DNA of 64,000 nt, from positions 124,001-188,000 of the forward strand of contig CAZXMW010000001.1 of NCBI GenBank assembly GCA_964641415.1, written 5' to 3'. The position numbers were made by a program, and so were the translations under genes. The first letter of the stretch is position 1. Each line of letters begins with the position of its first letter. The DNA is from JAHECW01 sp964641415. GTDB lineage: Bacteria > Acidobacteriota > Thermoanaerobaculia > Thermoanaerobaculales > Sulfomarinibacteraceae. The notes beneath the pieces are model-generated. The model made no database searches, had not been told where the DNA came from, and saw only the letters and a list, made by a program, of their open reading frames with translations. Of the stretch, positions 56,321 through 64,000 are shown piece after piece.

Positions 56321-57760
56321 AGGCTGGAGATCATGCGGCATCGACGCACGCGTCGCCCGCAGGTAGGCGAAGGGCGTGGCGTGGAGGAAGTTGGACACCC
56401 TCGAGGTGTAGACGTCCGCGGACTTCTCGATCTGCCGTGCGAGGTGGCTGATGTCGTAGCCGGCCCGCATCGGCGTCCCCCATCGCGCGTTGGAGGTCTC
56501 GGAGGCCCGCCTGGCGAGCGGTGCGACGGCTTGGTCGATGGCGGCGAGACTGTTCCACAGCTGATCGAGCTCGGCCTCGATCTCTGCCGCCGGCCGGTGG
56601 TCAAAAGCTCCGCTTTTGAGCTCTGAGCGTTGGAGCTCGAGCCGGGCGAGACGGTGCCGCCGCTCGATCTCCTCCTTGTCGGCCATCAGGCGCGACAGCT
56701 CGGCCTCGACCGGCTCCAGCGCGTTGACCGCAATGATCTCGTCCTCGAGCTCGCGGAGGATGAGCGCGGTGCGCCAGCGCAGGCTCGCCTTGGACATCCG
56801 GACGTCGGCGAAAACGTGGTCGCCGACGTAGAGAATCTGCGAGCCGGACAGACCGAGGAAGTCCTCGACCCGCGAGGCGTCGCCGCCGACGTAGGCCCCG
56901 GGCTCGGGGATCGCGCCGGGGACCGCGCGGAGCAGGTCCAGGGCCTCGTCTGCGATGCGGAACAGCGGCAGCGACTGACCGAAGAAGTCGGGTTTTCGGG
57001 CGCCGACGATGACCAGCTCGAAAAGATCGCGCCATGTCAGGTCCGGGCTGAGATACGGATCGTAGGCGAAGCGCATGATCTCCCGGACGTAGGGCCACTC
57101 GGCATTGGAGACGAGCATCAAGCGCTTGCCCGACTGAACCTGGTCGACGAGGGCGAGCGCCGCATCCGGGTCGGGCTCGATGAACCGCTGAGGATCGGCG
57201 ACGATCTCGCCCTTCAGCGTGCCCTCGAGGTGCGCCTCGTCGAGCCGCGCACGAATGCGACGAAACAGGTCTTCGTAGCCGTTCACGTCAGGCAGGCGGC
57301 CGGCGTCGAGAAGATCGACGAGCTGGGCATAGAGACAGGTCTCGGACAGCGAGAACAACGTGTTGACGAAGAAGAACCGACGGTCGGACAGCGCGACGGG
57401 GACGTGACGGTAGACCTCGCGCTGCTCTTCGAACTCGAGCATCCGGGTGCCGTGAGCGGCGCGCATGACGTAGCCGAAGCGATTCGCCTTGACAACGTTG
57501 CCGAGCTCGGTGTCGATGATGAGGCCCCGGATGACGGAGTCCGGATCGAACTCGAGCCGGGAAACCGGCCAACCGTCGACGCCGAGCAGGGCGACGAGAC
57601 GGGCGTAGGCGCGCTCCTCCCAGAGCTCGGCGCGGTAGTGGACCAGCGTGTAGTCCATGTCGTAGCCGATGGCGCGGATCGCCCGCAGGTTGAGCGTCCG
57701 GTTGGCGAAGATCTGTCGCTCGTGGGGGATCTTGATGGCGGAGTCGGTGGAGTCAGTCAT
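56294..57760 (-). CDS. HAD-superfamily cytosolic purine 5'-nucleotidase
   Basis: The 488-residue protein has the HAD nucleophile motif GYDMDYTLVHY (Asp34, Asp36), motif II LMLVSNAEW and motif IV YVGDHVFADVRMSK. Length and motifs match the HAD-IG (NT5C2-like) 5'-nucleotidase family, which hydrolyses IMP/GMP to nucleosides. A helical region (370-420) precedes the C-terminus. The hpt gene nearby also acts on purines, so a common role in purine salvage is plausible, although an intrinsic terminator separates the transcripts. Confidence 0.9.
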   Translation of the reverse strand: MTDSTDSAIKIPHERQIFANRTLNLRAIRAIGYDMDYTLVHYRAELWEERAYARLVALLGVDGWPVSRLEFDPDSVIRGLIIDTELGNVVKANRFGYVMRAAHGTRMLEFEEQREVYRHVPVALSDRRFFFVNTLFSLSETCLYAQLVDLLDAGRLPDVNGYEDLFRRIRARLDEAHLEGTLKGEIVADPQRFIEPDPDAALALVDQVQSGKRLMLVSNAEWPYVREIMRFAYDPYLSPDLTWRDLFELVIVGARKPDFFGQSLPLFRIADEALDLLRAVPGAIPEPGAYVGGDASRVEDFLGLSGSQILYVGDHVFADVRMSKASLRWRTALILRELEDEIIAVNALEPVEAELSRLMADKEEIERRHRLARLELQRSELKSGAFDHRPAAEIEAELDQLWNSLAAIDQAVAPLARRASETSNARWGTPMRAGYDISHLARQIEKSADVYTSRVSNFLHATPFAYLRATRASMPHDLQPPKTRSEPS

Positions 57761-57816
57761 GGTGTCGGAGATTGTACGCGGATGGCCGTGGTTCGGGCTG
57801 TGACGGCCGCGCGATC

Positions 57817-57842
57817 AAAAAAAATTGCCCCGCGCACGGGGC
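57817..57842 (-). terminator. Intrinsic terminator of hpt-DUF423
   Basis: Read on the minus strand, GCCCCG-TGCG-CGGGGC is followed by AA and eight T. It ends the hpt-DUF423 transcript 57 bases before the nucleotidase start. Confidence 0.85.
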
Positions 57843-57859
57843 GAAGAAGGAGGAGATTC

Positions 57860-57889
57860 ATGGGTGCGTTGAACCTGCTTGCAATGTAG
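57860..57889 (+). CDS. Possible nine-codon peptide with strong ribosome binding site
   Basis: ATG at 57860 opens a nine-codon frame (MGALNLLAM, stop TAG). AAGGAGGAGA lies five bases upstream. No promoter was identified and the frame runs against the flanking genes, so it may be chance. Confidence 0.25.
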   Translation: MGALNLLAM

Positions 57890-57909
57890 TGCTTTGTGAC
57901 ATTTCTGAC

Positions 57910-57925
57910 CGTGACGTGCGTCACA
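57910..57925. promoter_or_regulatory. CRP/FNR-like palindrome
   Basis: CGTGA-CGTGCG-TCACA deviates from the TGTGAn6TCACA consensus by one base. It lies about 150 bases before the nucleotidase start and may bind a CRP/FNR-family regulator. Confidence 0.45.
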
Positions 57926-57939
57926 ATCGAGTCTGAATC

Positions 57940-58320
57940 TCAGATCTTCGGTCGAAAGGCCCGCCACGCGACCACGATCCATCCGGCGATGAGCAGCACT
58001 CCGCCGACCGGAGTCACGGCGCCGAGCCAGCGGGCGCCGGTCAGAGCGAGCAGGTAGAGGCTCCCCGAGAACACGGTGACGCCGGCGAGCAGCAGCCATC
58101 CTGCGGTCGCGTATCCGACGCTCGGCCACCGACCGGCCGCCCAGGCGACGGCGAGCAGACCGAGCGCGTGGACCATGTGATACCGGGCGGCGGTGTTGAA
58201 TGTCGCGAGCAGACCGGGATCGAGACGAGCCTCGAGACCGTGCGCTCCGAACGCTCCTGCGGCCACGGCGAGCGCGGCCAGCGCCGCCCCGGTCGCGAGG
58301 AACATGCGGTCGTGGTTCAT
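57940..58320 (-). CDS. DUF423-family membrane protein
   Basis: The 126-residue protein has four membrane helices and the family pattern: AGAFGAHGLEARLDP after helix one, ARYHMVHALGLL in helix two, GTVFSGSLYLL-like SGSLYLLALTG and TPVGGVLLIAGW. No function is known for DUF423. Its ATG overlaps the hpt stop (ATGA), so the genes are coupled. Longer frames across this region are shadows. Confidence 0.9.
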   Translation of the reverse strand: MNHDRMFLATGAALAALAVAAGAFGAHGLEARLDPGLLATFNTAARYHMVHALGLLAVAWAAGRWPSVGYATAGWLLLAGVTVFSGSLYLLALTGARWLGAVTPVGGVLLIAGWIVVAWRAFRPKI

Positions 58321-58862
58321 GACTCGGGCTCGGGGTGGATGACGCCGATGTACGGCAGGGCCCGGAAGCGCTCGGCCCAGTCGAGGCCGCAGCCGACCAC
58401 CCAGACGTCGGGGATCGAGAAGCCCAGGTAGTCGATCTGGGTGAAGACCTCGCGGCGGTCGGGCTTCTCCACCAGCACGCAGGTCTTGAGCGACGCCGGC
58501 CGCCGCGCCGCGAGATTCCGCAGCAGGTAGGCGAGGGTGGATCCGGTGTCGACGATGTCCTCCACCACCAGCACGTGCCTGCCGGTGATGTTTCGCCTGA
58601 GGTCCATGATCATCCGGACCGCCCCGTCGGTTTCGGTGGACTCGGACTCGCCGTAGGTGGACAGGGCCATGAAGTCGATGCTGCGGGGAATCGTCAACGC
58701 CCGCGACAGGTCGGCGAGAAAGATGAACGAGCCCTTGAGGATGCCGACCATGATGAGGTCGTCGACGTCCGCGTAGTCCTCGGAGATCCGCGCCGCCAGC
58801 TCGGCGACCTTTCTCCGGATCTTCTCCTCGCTGATGAGAACCTCGGGCGTGACTTGCCGCAT
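58317..58862 (-). CDS. hpt: Hypoxanthine phosphoribosyltransferase
   Basis: The ATG at 58862 follows GGGGGAA; an ATG 11 codons upstream is less likely. The 181-residue enzyme has the PRPP-binding motif VLVVEDIVDTGSTL, LKGSFIFLADL, the flexible-loop region STYGESESTETDG and VVGCGLDWAERFR. It converts hypoxanthine (and guanine) to IMP (GMP) in purine salvage. Divergent from the ABC exporter genes. Confidence 0.94.
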   Translation of the reverse strand: MRQVTPEVLISEEKIRRKVAELAARISEDYADVDDLIMVGILKGSFIFLADLSRALTIPRSIDFMALSTYGESESTETDGAVRMIMDLRRNITGRHVLVVEDIVDTGSTLAYLLRNLAARRPASLKTCVLVEKPDRREVFTQIDYLGFSIPDVWVVGCGLDWAERFRALPYIGVIHPEPES

Positions 58863-58971
58863 GGCATTCCCCCGTCGCAGATCGCGCGGTGACACGGTAC
58901 CACGGGTACCGACGCGAACGCCCGCCCAGACGTGGGTGCGAGCACGAGGAACATGAGACCATGGCTGCGGG

Positions 58972-60762
58972 TTGACACCAAGCGTGGCCTTCGAGGAGCT
59001 CCGAGCGTCGCCGCTGTACCGTCTCGCCAGGACCTATGCCTGGCGTCACCGCTGGAGCTATGCGGCGGGTGCGCTGTTCCTGTGGCTGACCAACTGGCTC
59101 ACCGTCAGCATTCCGGGGCAGATCGGCGCAGCCGTCGACGGTCTCCAGGCGGGCGCGCCGATCGGCCGCTTTGCCGCGGCCATCGCCGGCATGGGGCTGG
59201 CGATCATCCTCGTCCGCAGCCTGTCGCGGATTCTCATCTTCAACCCGGGTCGGCACGTCGAGTACGCGCTGCGCGGCGATCTCTTCGGCAAGCTCCTGGC
59301 GCTCCAGCCCGGGTTCTACGCCGCCCACAAGAGGGGAGACATCGTCAGCCGAGCGTCCAACGACATCACCTGGGTCGGGACGCTTGTCGGCTACGGTGGG
59401 CTCCAGGTGGTCAACGTCACCCTGGCCGTGACGCTGACCATCTGGAAGATGGTCGCCCTGTCGTGGTCCTTGACGGCGATGGTGCTGCTGCCCATCGCTG
59501 TCGCCATGGCGGTTGTTCACTGGGCGATCCGTCGCCTGTTCTGGCTCAGCCGCCGGAGCCAGGAGCAGCTCGGCGAGATTTCGGAACACGTCCTCGGCAG
59601 CCTCCAGGGGATGGCGACCATCCAGGGTTTCGTCGCCGAGGATGCATTCATCGAGCGCTTCGAGCAACGCAATCGGGACTGGTTGTCAAACGGAATGCGG
59701 TTGGCGGTGATCCGGGCGACGGCCCTGCCCCTGTTGGTGCTCGCCGGCGGGGTCGCCATGTACGCGATGATCGCGGTCGGAGGCCGGTTCGTGCTTGCCG
59801 GGGAACTGTCGGTCGGTGACCTGGCTGCGTTCGTCGCGCTGCTCATGGTCTTTCTGCCGCCGTTGCGCTCTCTCGGCTGGATGCTGTCCGTGATCCAGCG
59901 CGGCCGCGCCGCGCTGGAGAGGATCTTCGAGCTGATGGACGCCGAGGTCGAACGACCGGAGGGTGCGGCTGGAGTGGTGCTCACTCCAGGCCGCGGCCCG
60001 GCCATCGAGCTTCGCAATCTCGACTTCGCCTACCCCGACGAGCCCGAGCATCCGATCTTCGAGAATCTCTCCGCGACCATTCCGGCGGGTTCTGTGGTCG
60101 GGCTCTTCGGACGAACGGGCTCCGGCAAGAGCACCCTGCTGCGGATCGTGGCGCGGCTGTACAACCCGCCCGAGGGCACCGTGTTCGTCGACGGCGTCGA
60201 CCTGGTTCGTCTCGATCTCGACCGGTGGCGCGAACGGCTGTCGGTGGCGCCCCAGCGCCCGTTCCTGTTTTCCGACACGGTGGCGGCCAATGTCGGCCTC
60301 GACCGGCGGGCCGACCCCGGGGGGGTCCGCGACGCCATCGGCCGAGCCGCTCTCGGCGGCGATGTGGCGGCCCTGCCGGACGGTGTCGAGACCGTGGTCG
60401 GCGAGCGCGGAATCATGCTCTCGGGTGGGCAGCGCCAGCGCGTCGCGCTGGCCAGAGCGATCTACCGTCGAGGCGATGTCTTCATCCTCGACGACGTGCT
60501 GTCGTCGGTCGACCACACCACCGAGGGCCGTCTGGTCGAGACCGTCGCCGAGCTCGCCGGCGGCGACGACCCGCCGACCACTCTGATCGCGAGTCACCGG
60601 CTGTCGGCTCTGCGCCACTGCGACACCGTGCTCGTGCTCGATCGCGGTCGCCTGGTCGACAGCGGTTCACACGCCGAGCTGATTCGACGGCCGGGTGTGT
60701 ATCGTGACGCCTGGGTGATCCAGAGCCAGCGAGCGCCGGGCGCGTCCGAGGCGGCGTCGTGA
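58972..60762 (+). CDS. ABC exporter half-transporter with non-catalytic Walker B (first subunit)
   Basis: The 596-residue protein (start TTG 58972) has six membrane helices (about 25-320) and an ATPase domain (about 345-580) with GRTGSGKST, canonical signature LSGGQRQRVALARA and Walker B VFILDDVLSSVD. The usual catalytic Glu after Walker B is Asp. Together with the partner protein this predicts the asymmetric ATP sites of heterodimeric type IV exporters such as TM287/288. Export of drugs, lipids or peptides is possible. It overlaps the second gene by four bases. Confidence 0.92.
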   Translation: MTPSVAFEELRASPLYRLARTYAWRHRWSYAAGALFLWLTNWLTVSIPGQIGAAVDGLQAGAPIGRFAAAIAGMGLAIILVRSLSRILIFNPGRHVEYALRGDLFGKLLALQPGFYAAHKRGDIVSRASNDITWVGTLVGYGGLQVVNVTLAVTLTIWKMVALSWSLTAMVLLPIAVAMAVVHWAIRRLFWLSRRSQEQLGEISEHVLGSLQGMATIQGFVAEDAFIERFEQRNRDWLSNGMRLAVIRATALPLLVLAGGVAMYAMIAVGGRFVLAGELSVGDLAAFVALLMVFLPPLRSLGWMLSVIQRGRAALERIFELMDAEVERPEGAAGVVLTPGRGPAIELRNLDFAYPDEPEHPIFENLSATIPAGSVVGLFGRTGSGKSTLLRIVARLYNPPEGTVFVDGVDLVRLDLDRWRERLSVAPQRPFLFSDTVAANVGLDRRADPGGVRDAIGRAALGGDVAALPDGVETVVGERGIMLSGGQRQRVALARAIYRRGDVFILDDVLSSVDHTTEGRLVETVAELAGGDDPPTTLIASHRLSALRHCDTVLVLDRGRLVDSGSHAELIRRPGVYRDAWVIQSQRAPGASEAAS

Positions 60763-62513
60763 CCGACCGCAGCATGTTCCGCAGGCTGTGGCCGTACCTC
60801 CGCCCGGACGCCTGGGCCTTCGGTATTGCTCTGGCGTTGACGCCGGCCGCCGCCGGGCTCAGTCTGGTTCAACCCTGGCTGCTCAAGAAGGCGATCGACG
60901 ACCACCTGGTGCCCGGCGTCAGCGAAGGCCTGGCTCTCGTCGCCCTGGCCTACCTCGGGGCGGTGGTCGCGGCCTACCTGCTCGAAGGCCTGTACGTGCT
61001 GGTTCTCGCCTGGGGAGGCCAACGCAGCATCGTCCGGCTGCGGGCCGGTGTCTACCGCAAGCTGCTCGGGCTCAAGCAGAGCTATCTTGATCGGCAGCCG
61101 GCGGGACGGTTGCTGACCCGGGCGACCTCCGACGTCGATGCCCTCGGCGAGGCCTTCTCTTCGGGTCTGATCAACATCATCCTCGACCTGCTGATGATCG
61201 TTGGCACGCTGGCCGCCATGTTCTGGCTCGACGTCCGGCTGACCTTCGTGCTGTTGCTCCTGGCGCCGATCATGCTGTCGCTCCTCGATTTCATCCGGCG
61301 TCGGCTGCGGGCGCTGTTCGGCGAGGTCCGTGAAGCCCTCGCGGCGGTCAATGCCTTCGTCGCCGAGCGGGTCGACGGCGTCGAGGTGGTTCAGCTGTTC
61401 GGCAATGAACGGGAGAGCGCCGAGCTGTTCGACGCCTGCAACGACCGGTTTCGGCGGGCGACGACGCGGTCCAACATCTACGACTCGGTGATGTACGCCC
61501 TGGTCGACGGAGCGTCGTCGATCTGCGTCGCGGTGATGCTCTGGTACGGCTCCGGGTTGGCGTCGCGGATGGGGCTGCCGCTGTCGCCGGTGGAACCGCT
61601 CAGCGCCGGCCTCCTGGTCGCCTTCATCGAGTACCTCGACCGCCTGTTTCGTCCTCTGCGCGAGCTGTCGTCGAGGGTCGCCGTGCTCCAGCGAGGCGCA
61701 GCCGCACTGGAGAAGATCCTCGGCCTGCTCGATGTTCGGGAGGTCGTCGAGGACGACGGCGACGAGCTCGGCCGGATCGAGGGCAGGCTGCGGCTCGAGG
61801 ACGTCCGATTCCGCTACCGCTCGGAAAGCCCCGACGTGCTGCACGGCATCGATCTCGAGGTCCGGCCCGGCGAGGTGGTGGCGGTGGTCGGTTCGACGGG
61901 CTCCGGCAAGACCACTCTGAGCCGGTTGATCGACACCTCGTACACCGGCTACCGCGGTTCGATCACCATCGACGGCCGCGAGCTGTCCGGCCTTCGCGGT
62001 TCCGAGGTTCGACGGCGCGTCGCGGGCGTGCGGCAGGACGTCCAGCTGTTCTCCGAGACCGTTCGTTTCAATATCGATCTCGGTCGGGTCGACATCACCC
62101 CCGAGGCGTGCGACGGGGCAGCCGAGCTGGTCCACGCCGACCGGGTGATCGAGCGGGTCGGCTGGGACCGCGTGCTCCGCGAGCGCGGCGCCGATCTCTC
62201 GGTGGGGGAGGGCCAGCTGCTGACCCTGGCCCGGGCCATGGCCCACGATCCGGCGCTGATGATCCTCGACGAAGCCACGGCCTCCATCGACTCGATGACT
62301 GAGCAGCTCATCCAGGATGCGCTCGTCCGGATCTTCGAGCGAAAGACCGTGATCGTCATTGCCCACCGATTGTCGACCGTCGAGCAGGCCGATCGGATCG
62401 TCGTGCTCGAACGGGGGCGGATTGTCGAGCAGGGAAGTCACACCGAGCTGATGGCCGCCGACAGCCGGTACGCCGAGCTGGTCAAGGCGGGCGAGGACCT
62501 GCTCGTGGCCTGA
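60759..62513 (+). CDS. ABC exporter half-transporter with degenerate signature (second subunit)
   Basis: The 584-residue protein (GTG start within the previous stop) has six membrane helices and an ATPase domain with GSTGSGKTT, Walker B LMILDEATASID (catalytic Glu present) and the altered signature LSVGEGQLLTLARA. Its degenerate signature faces the Asp-containing Walker B of the first subunit; its intact Walker B faces the first subunit's LSGGQ. One catalytic and one degenerate ATP site result. Confidence 0.92.
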   Translation: MTDRSMFRRLWPYLRPDAWAFGIALALTPAAAGLSLVQPWLLKKAIDDHLVPGVSEGLALVALAYLGAVVAAYLLEGLYVLVLAWGGQRSIVRLRAGVYRKLLGLKQSYLDRQPAGRLLTRATSDVDALGEAFSSGLINIILDLLMIVGTLAAMFWLDVRLTFVLLLLAPIMLSLLDFIRRRLRALFGEVREALAAVNAFVAERVDGVEVVQLFGNERESAELFDACNDRFRRATTRSNIYDSVMYALVDGASSICVAVMLWYGSGLASRMGLPLSPVEPLSAGLLVAFIEYLDRLFRPLRELSSRVAVLQRGAAALEKILGLLDVREVVEDDGDELGRIEGRLRLEDVRFRYRSESPDVLHGIDLEVRPGEVVAVVGSTGSGKTTLSRLIDTSYTGYRGSITIDGRELSGLRGSEVRRRVAGVRQDVQLFSETVRFNIDLGRVDITPEACDGAAELVHADRVIERVGWDRVLRERGADLSVGEGQLLTLARAMAHDPALMILDEATASIDSMTEQLIQDALVRIFERKTVIVIAHRLSTVEQADRIVVLERGRIVEQGSHTELMAADSRYAELVKAGEDLLVA

Positions 62514-62680
62514 GTCGCGTCCGTGCCCGCGCTCGATCCCGATCCCGAACCCTGTCGCGATCCCGGTCGACCCTTCGACGCCGGCCTTTCCCGCCGGCGG
62601 CTTTCGTCTTCGATGCTCGGGCCTGCCGAGCGCGAGCGCTCGTCAGCCCCTGCCGCTGCCGATTGTCGGCTGCCTGGGGC

Positions 62681-62975
62681 CCGAGTCCGAATCCGACACC
62701 GTCTCGGAGGCCGTCTCCGAACCCGGAGCTGCAGCCGAACCCGGAACCGCAGCCGAAATCGAAACCGCAACCGAAACCGCATCCGTATCCGACACCGCAT
62801 CCGTATCCGACACCGCATCCGAATCCGACACCGCATCCGAATCCGACACCGCATCCGAATCCGAATCCGAACCCGACACCGCATCCGGAACCACCCCGAC
62901 GCCCTTCATTCGGAGGCGGGTCGTTCACGACCCGCGACCCCGCGGCTGTCGGGTCGCGGGGCCTGAAGGCCCCGC
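62681..62975. repeat. Composite element: (TCCGAA)n array plus palindromic module
   Basis: The array (62681-62893) has about 35 hexamer units of CCGAAT/CCGACA/CCGCAT type. CGACGCCCTTCATTCGGAGG, the perfect hairpin GCGGGTCGT-TC-ACGACCCGC (62916-62935) and GCGGGGCC-TGAA-GGCCCCGC (62956-62975) follow. It is the same module as at 28.7, 29.0 and 40.4 kb. Confidence 0.9.
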
Positions 62976-63017
62976 TTACGGCCTGCCCCTGCCGCTGATC
63001 GCTGGCGCTGCATTCGG

Positions 63018-63362
63018 GATCGGCAACCCGCGCTCGGCTGGCGAGCGAGTCAGGTCAACGTCGCGTCAGTGAGGTTGGCACTGACCGCAGCCGGGCGAGG
63101 GTGCGGTCGCCGCGCGCGGAGCGCGCGAGCACGGCATCGGCATCGGAGTCGGCATCGGAATCGGAATCGGGATCGGAATCGGGATCGGCATCGGGATCGG
63201 CAACCCGCCCTCGGCTGGCGAGCGAGTCAGGTCAACGTCGCGTCAGCGAGGTTGACACTGACCGCAGCCGGGCGAGGGTGCGGTCGCCGCGCGCGGAGCG
63301 CGCGAGCACGGCATCGGGATCGGAATCGGAATCGGGATCGGAAGCGGAATCGGGTTTGGGAG
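63018..63362. repeat. 177-bp direct repeat ending in (GGAATC)n arrays
   Basis: GATCGGCAACCCGCGCTCGG (63018) and its near copy (63195) begin two units of 177 bp. Each contains TGGCGAGCGAGTCAGGTCAA, a GCGCGCGGAGCGCGC palindrome and ends in GGAATC/GGCATC hexamers (63133-63200; 63310-63360). No gene is seen between 62514 and 63420. Confidence 0.88.
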
Positions 63363-63420
63363 CGATCCCATCGCTCATCCAGCATCCAGCATCCGGCGCC
63401 GGACCAGCTACCATTGGCTG

Positions 63421-63777
63421 ATGAAGTGGCTCGTCGTCGCCGCGATCCTCGGTTATCTCGGGCTGCGGATCTACGTCTACTTCAAGCCGTCGTCGTTGGT
63501 GGCCCGGGTCTTGCGCCGGCGCTCTCTGCTCCGCACCGACGCCCACGCCATGTCTCGACGGGAGCTGCTGCTCAGCGCGCTGTCGTTCTTCGTCTTCGCC
63601 GCCTGCTGCGGGGCGCTCTACCTGGGTGTGGCGCGGGGCGCAGCCGAGCTCGGCTGGGCGTTGTTCGAGGCCCGGCCCGTGGTGGTGCTCGCCAAGGCCG
63701 GCCTGTTCGTCGGGGTCATGGCGCTGGCGGCCTGCCTGTTCCTCGCCGGGGTCGCGGTGCTCCGCCGCGAGCGGTGA
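63421..63777 (+). CDS. Small membrane protein of unknown function
   Basis: The 118-residue protein has three predicted helices (about 3-20, 47-72, 86-113) and a basic loop between the first two (ARVLRRRSLLRTDAHAMSRR). I recognise no family. It starts 60 bases after the hexamer array. Confidence 0.65.
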   Translation: MKWLVVAAILGYLGLRIYVYFKPSSLVARVLRRRSLLRTDAHAMSRRELLLSALSFFVFAACCGALYLGVARGAAELGWALFEARPVVVLAKAGLFVGVMALAACLFLAGVAVLRRER

Positions 63778-63957
63778 CCGCGAGAGATCGGCACGGATCG
63801 CCCGTTCCCGGCCTCGAAGCGACGCGACCGTGTACCATGAGGCTCGCTTCATGCCGGGTCAACACAGCTCGATGACGATGGGTCGCTCGTTTCACTGCGG
63901 GTCGGTCGGGCGCACACCCCGAAGCCGCTCCGGCCCGCCACGTTCGAGGAGGTGGTG

Positions 63958-64000
63958 ATGCGCCGCACGTTTCGTACCGCGATCGGTTCCGCCCTTCTGA
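63958..64000 (+). CDS. Start of an exported protein, cut by the window end
   Basis: ATG 63958 follows GAGGAGG by six bases; MRRTFRTAIGSALL is visible, a typical beginning of a signal peptide. Nothing more can be said. Confidence 0.55.
   Translation, partial: MRRTFRTAIGSALL

Overview
The window is 64 kb of high-GC DNA from a Gram-negative bacterium. Outer-membrane receptors with a carboxypeptidase-regulatory (Oar-like) domain, an IPTL-CTERM surface protein, large PAS/GAF hybrid histidine kinases and the codon bias point to Acidobacteriota, perhaps near Thermoanaerobaculia. No rRNA or other marker gene fixes the taxon, so this is inference. A run of 100 N at 11762-11861 marks a scaffold join, so the source is a draft or metagenome assembly.

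Layout. 1-9.1 kb: a minus-strand block of sensor proteins (GAF/PAS sensor cut by the window edge, two hybrid histidine kinases, one half receiver domain). 9.4-11.6 kb: RNase R. 11.6-12.2 kb: repeats and the assembly gap. 12.2-23.6 kb: a plus-strand cluster with a TetR regulator behind a clear promoter and palindromic operator, a TonB-dependent receptor, an SDR, a KAS III-like enzyme with altered active site, an acyl-CoA ligase, an SCP2-type thiolase and three alpha/beta-hydrolases. It reads as an uptake and CoA-dependent processing system for a hydrophobic or carboxylic substrate. 23.8-26.2 kb: tyrA and an aminotransferase behind a leader with an intrinsic terminator. 26.5-28.5 kb: a lysophospholipid flippase/acyltransferase fusion. 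29.3-32.3 kb: two secreted paralogues built from tandem repeats, PspC and a POT-type transporter. 32.4-37.2 kb: a MacAB-like export system with two permeases. 37.3-40.3 kb: a TraB-like protein and a MoxR ATPase. 40.8-44.3 kb: nadA-nadB-nadC. 44.4-53 kb: DUF2231 protein, IPTL-CTERM protein, TolC-like protein, PriA, an alkyltransferase-like DNA repair protein and a DASS anion transporter. 53-56 kb: an Oar-like receptor. 56.3-58.9 kb: HAD 5'-nucleotidase, DUF423 protein, hpt. 59-62.5 kb: a heterodimeric ABC exporter. The end holds repeats, a small membrane protein and the start of an exported protein.

The most unusual signal is between the genes. At least ten spacers carry one architecture: two complementary arms made of a short degenerate repeat unit, around a 35-120 nt centre. 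The unit differs from place to place (GTTTTTA-like, AGCTGTT-like, CACGGAG-like, TCTGCGT-like, CCCTCT-like, TTCCGATTT-like). Many centres begin with TCGCA. A second, partly related family combines (TCCGAA)n/(GGAATC)n arrays with a palindromic module centred on GCGGGTCGT-TC-ACGACCCGC. Several of these elements form the stop codon or the C-terminal tail of a gene.
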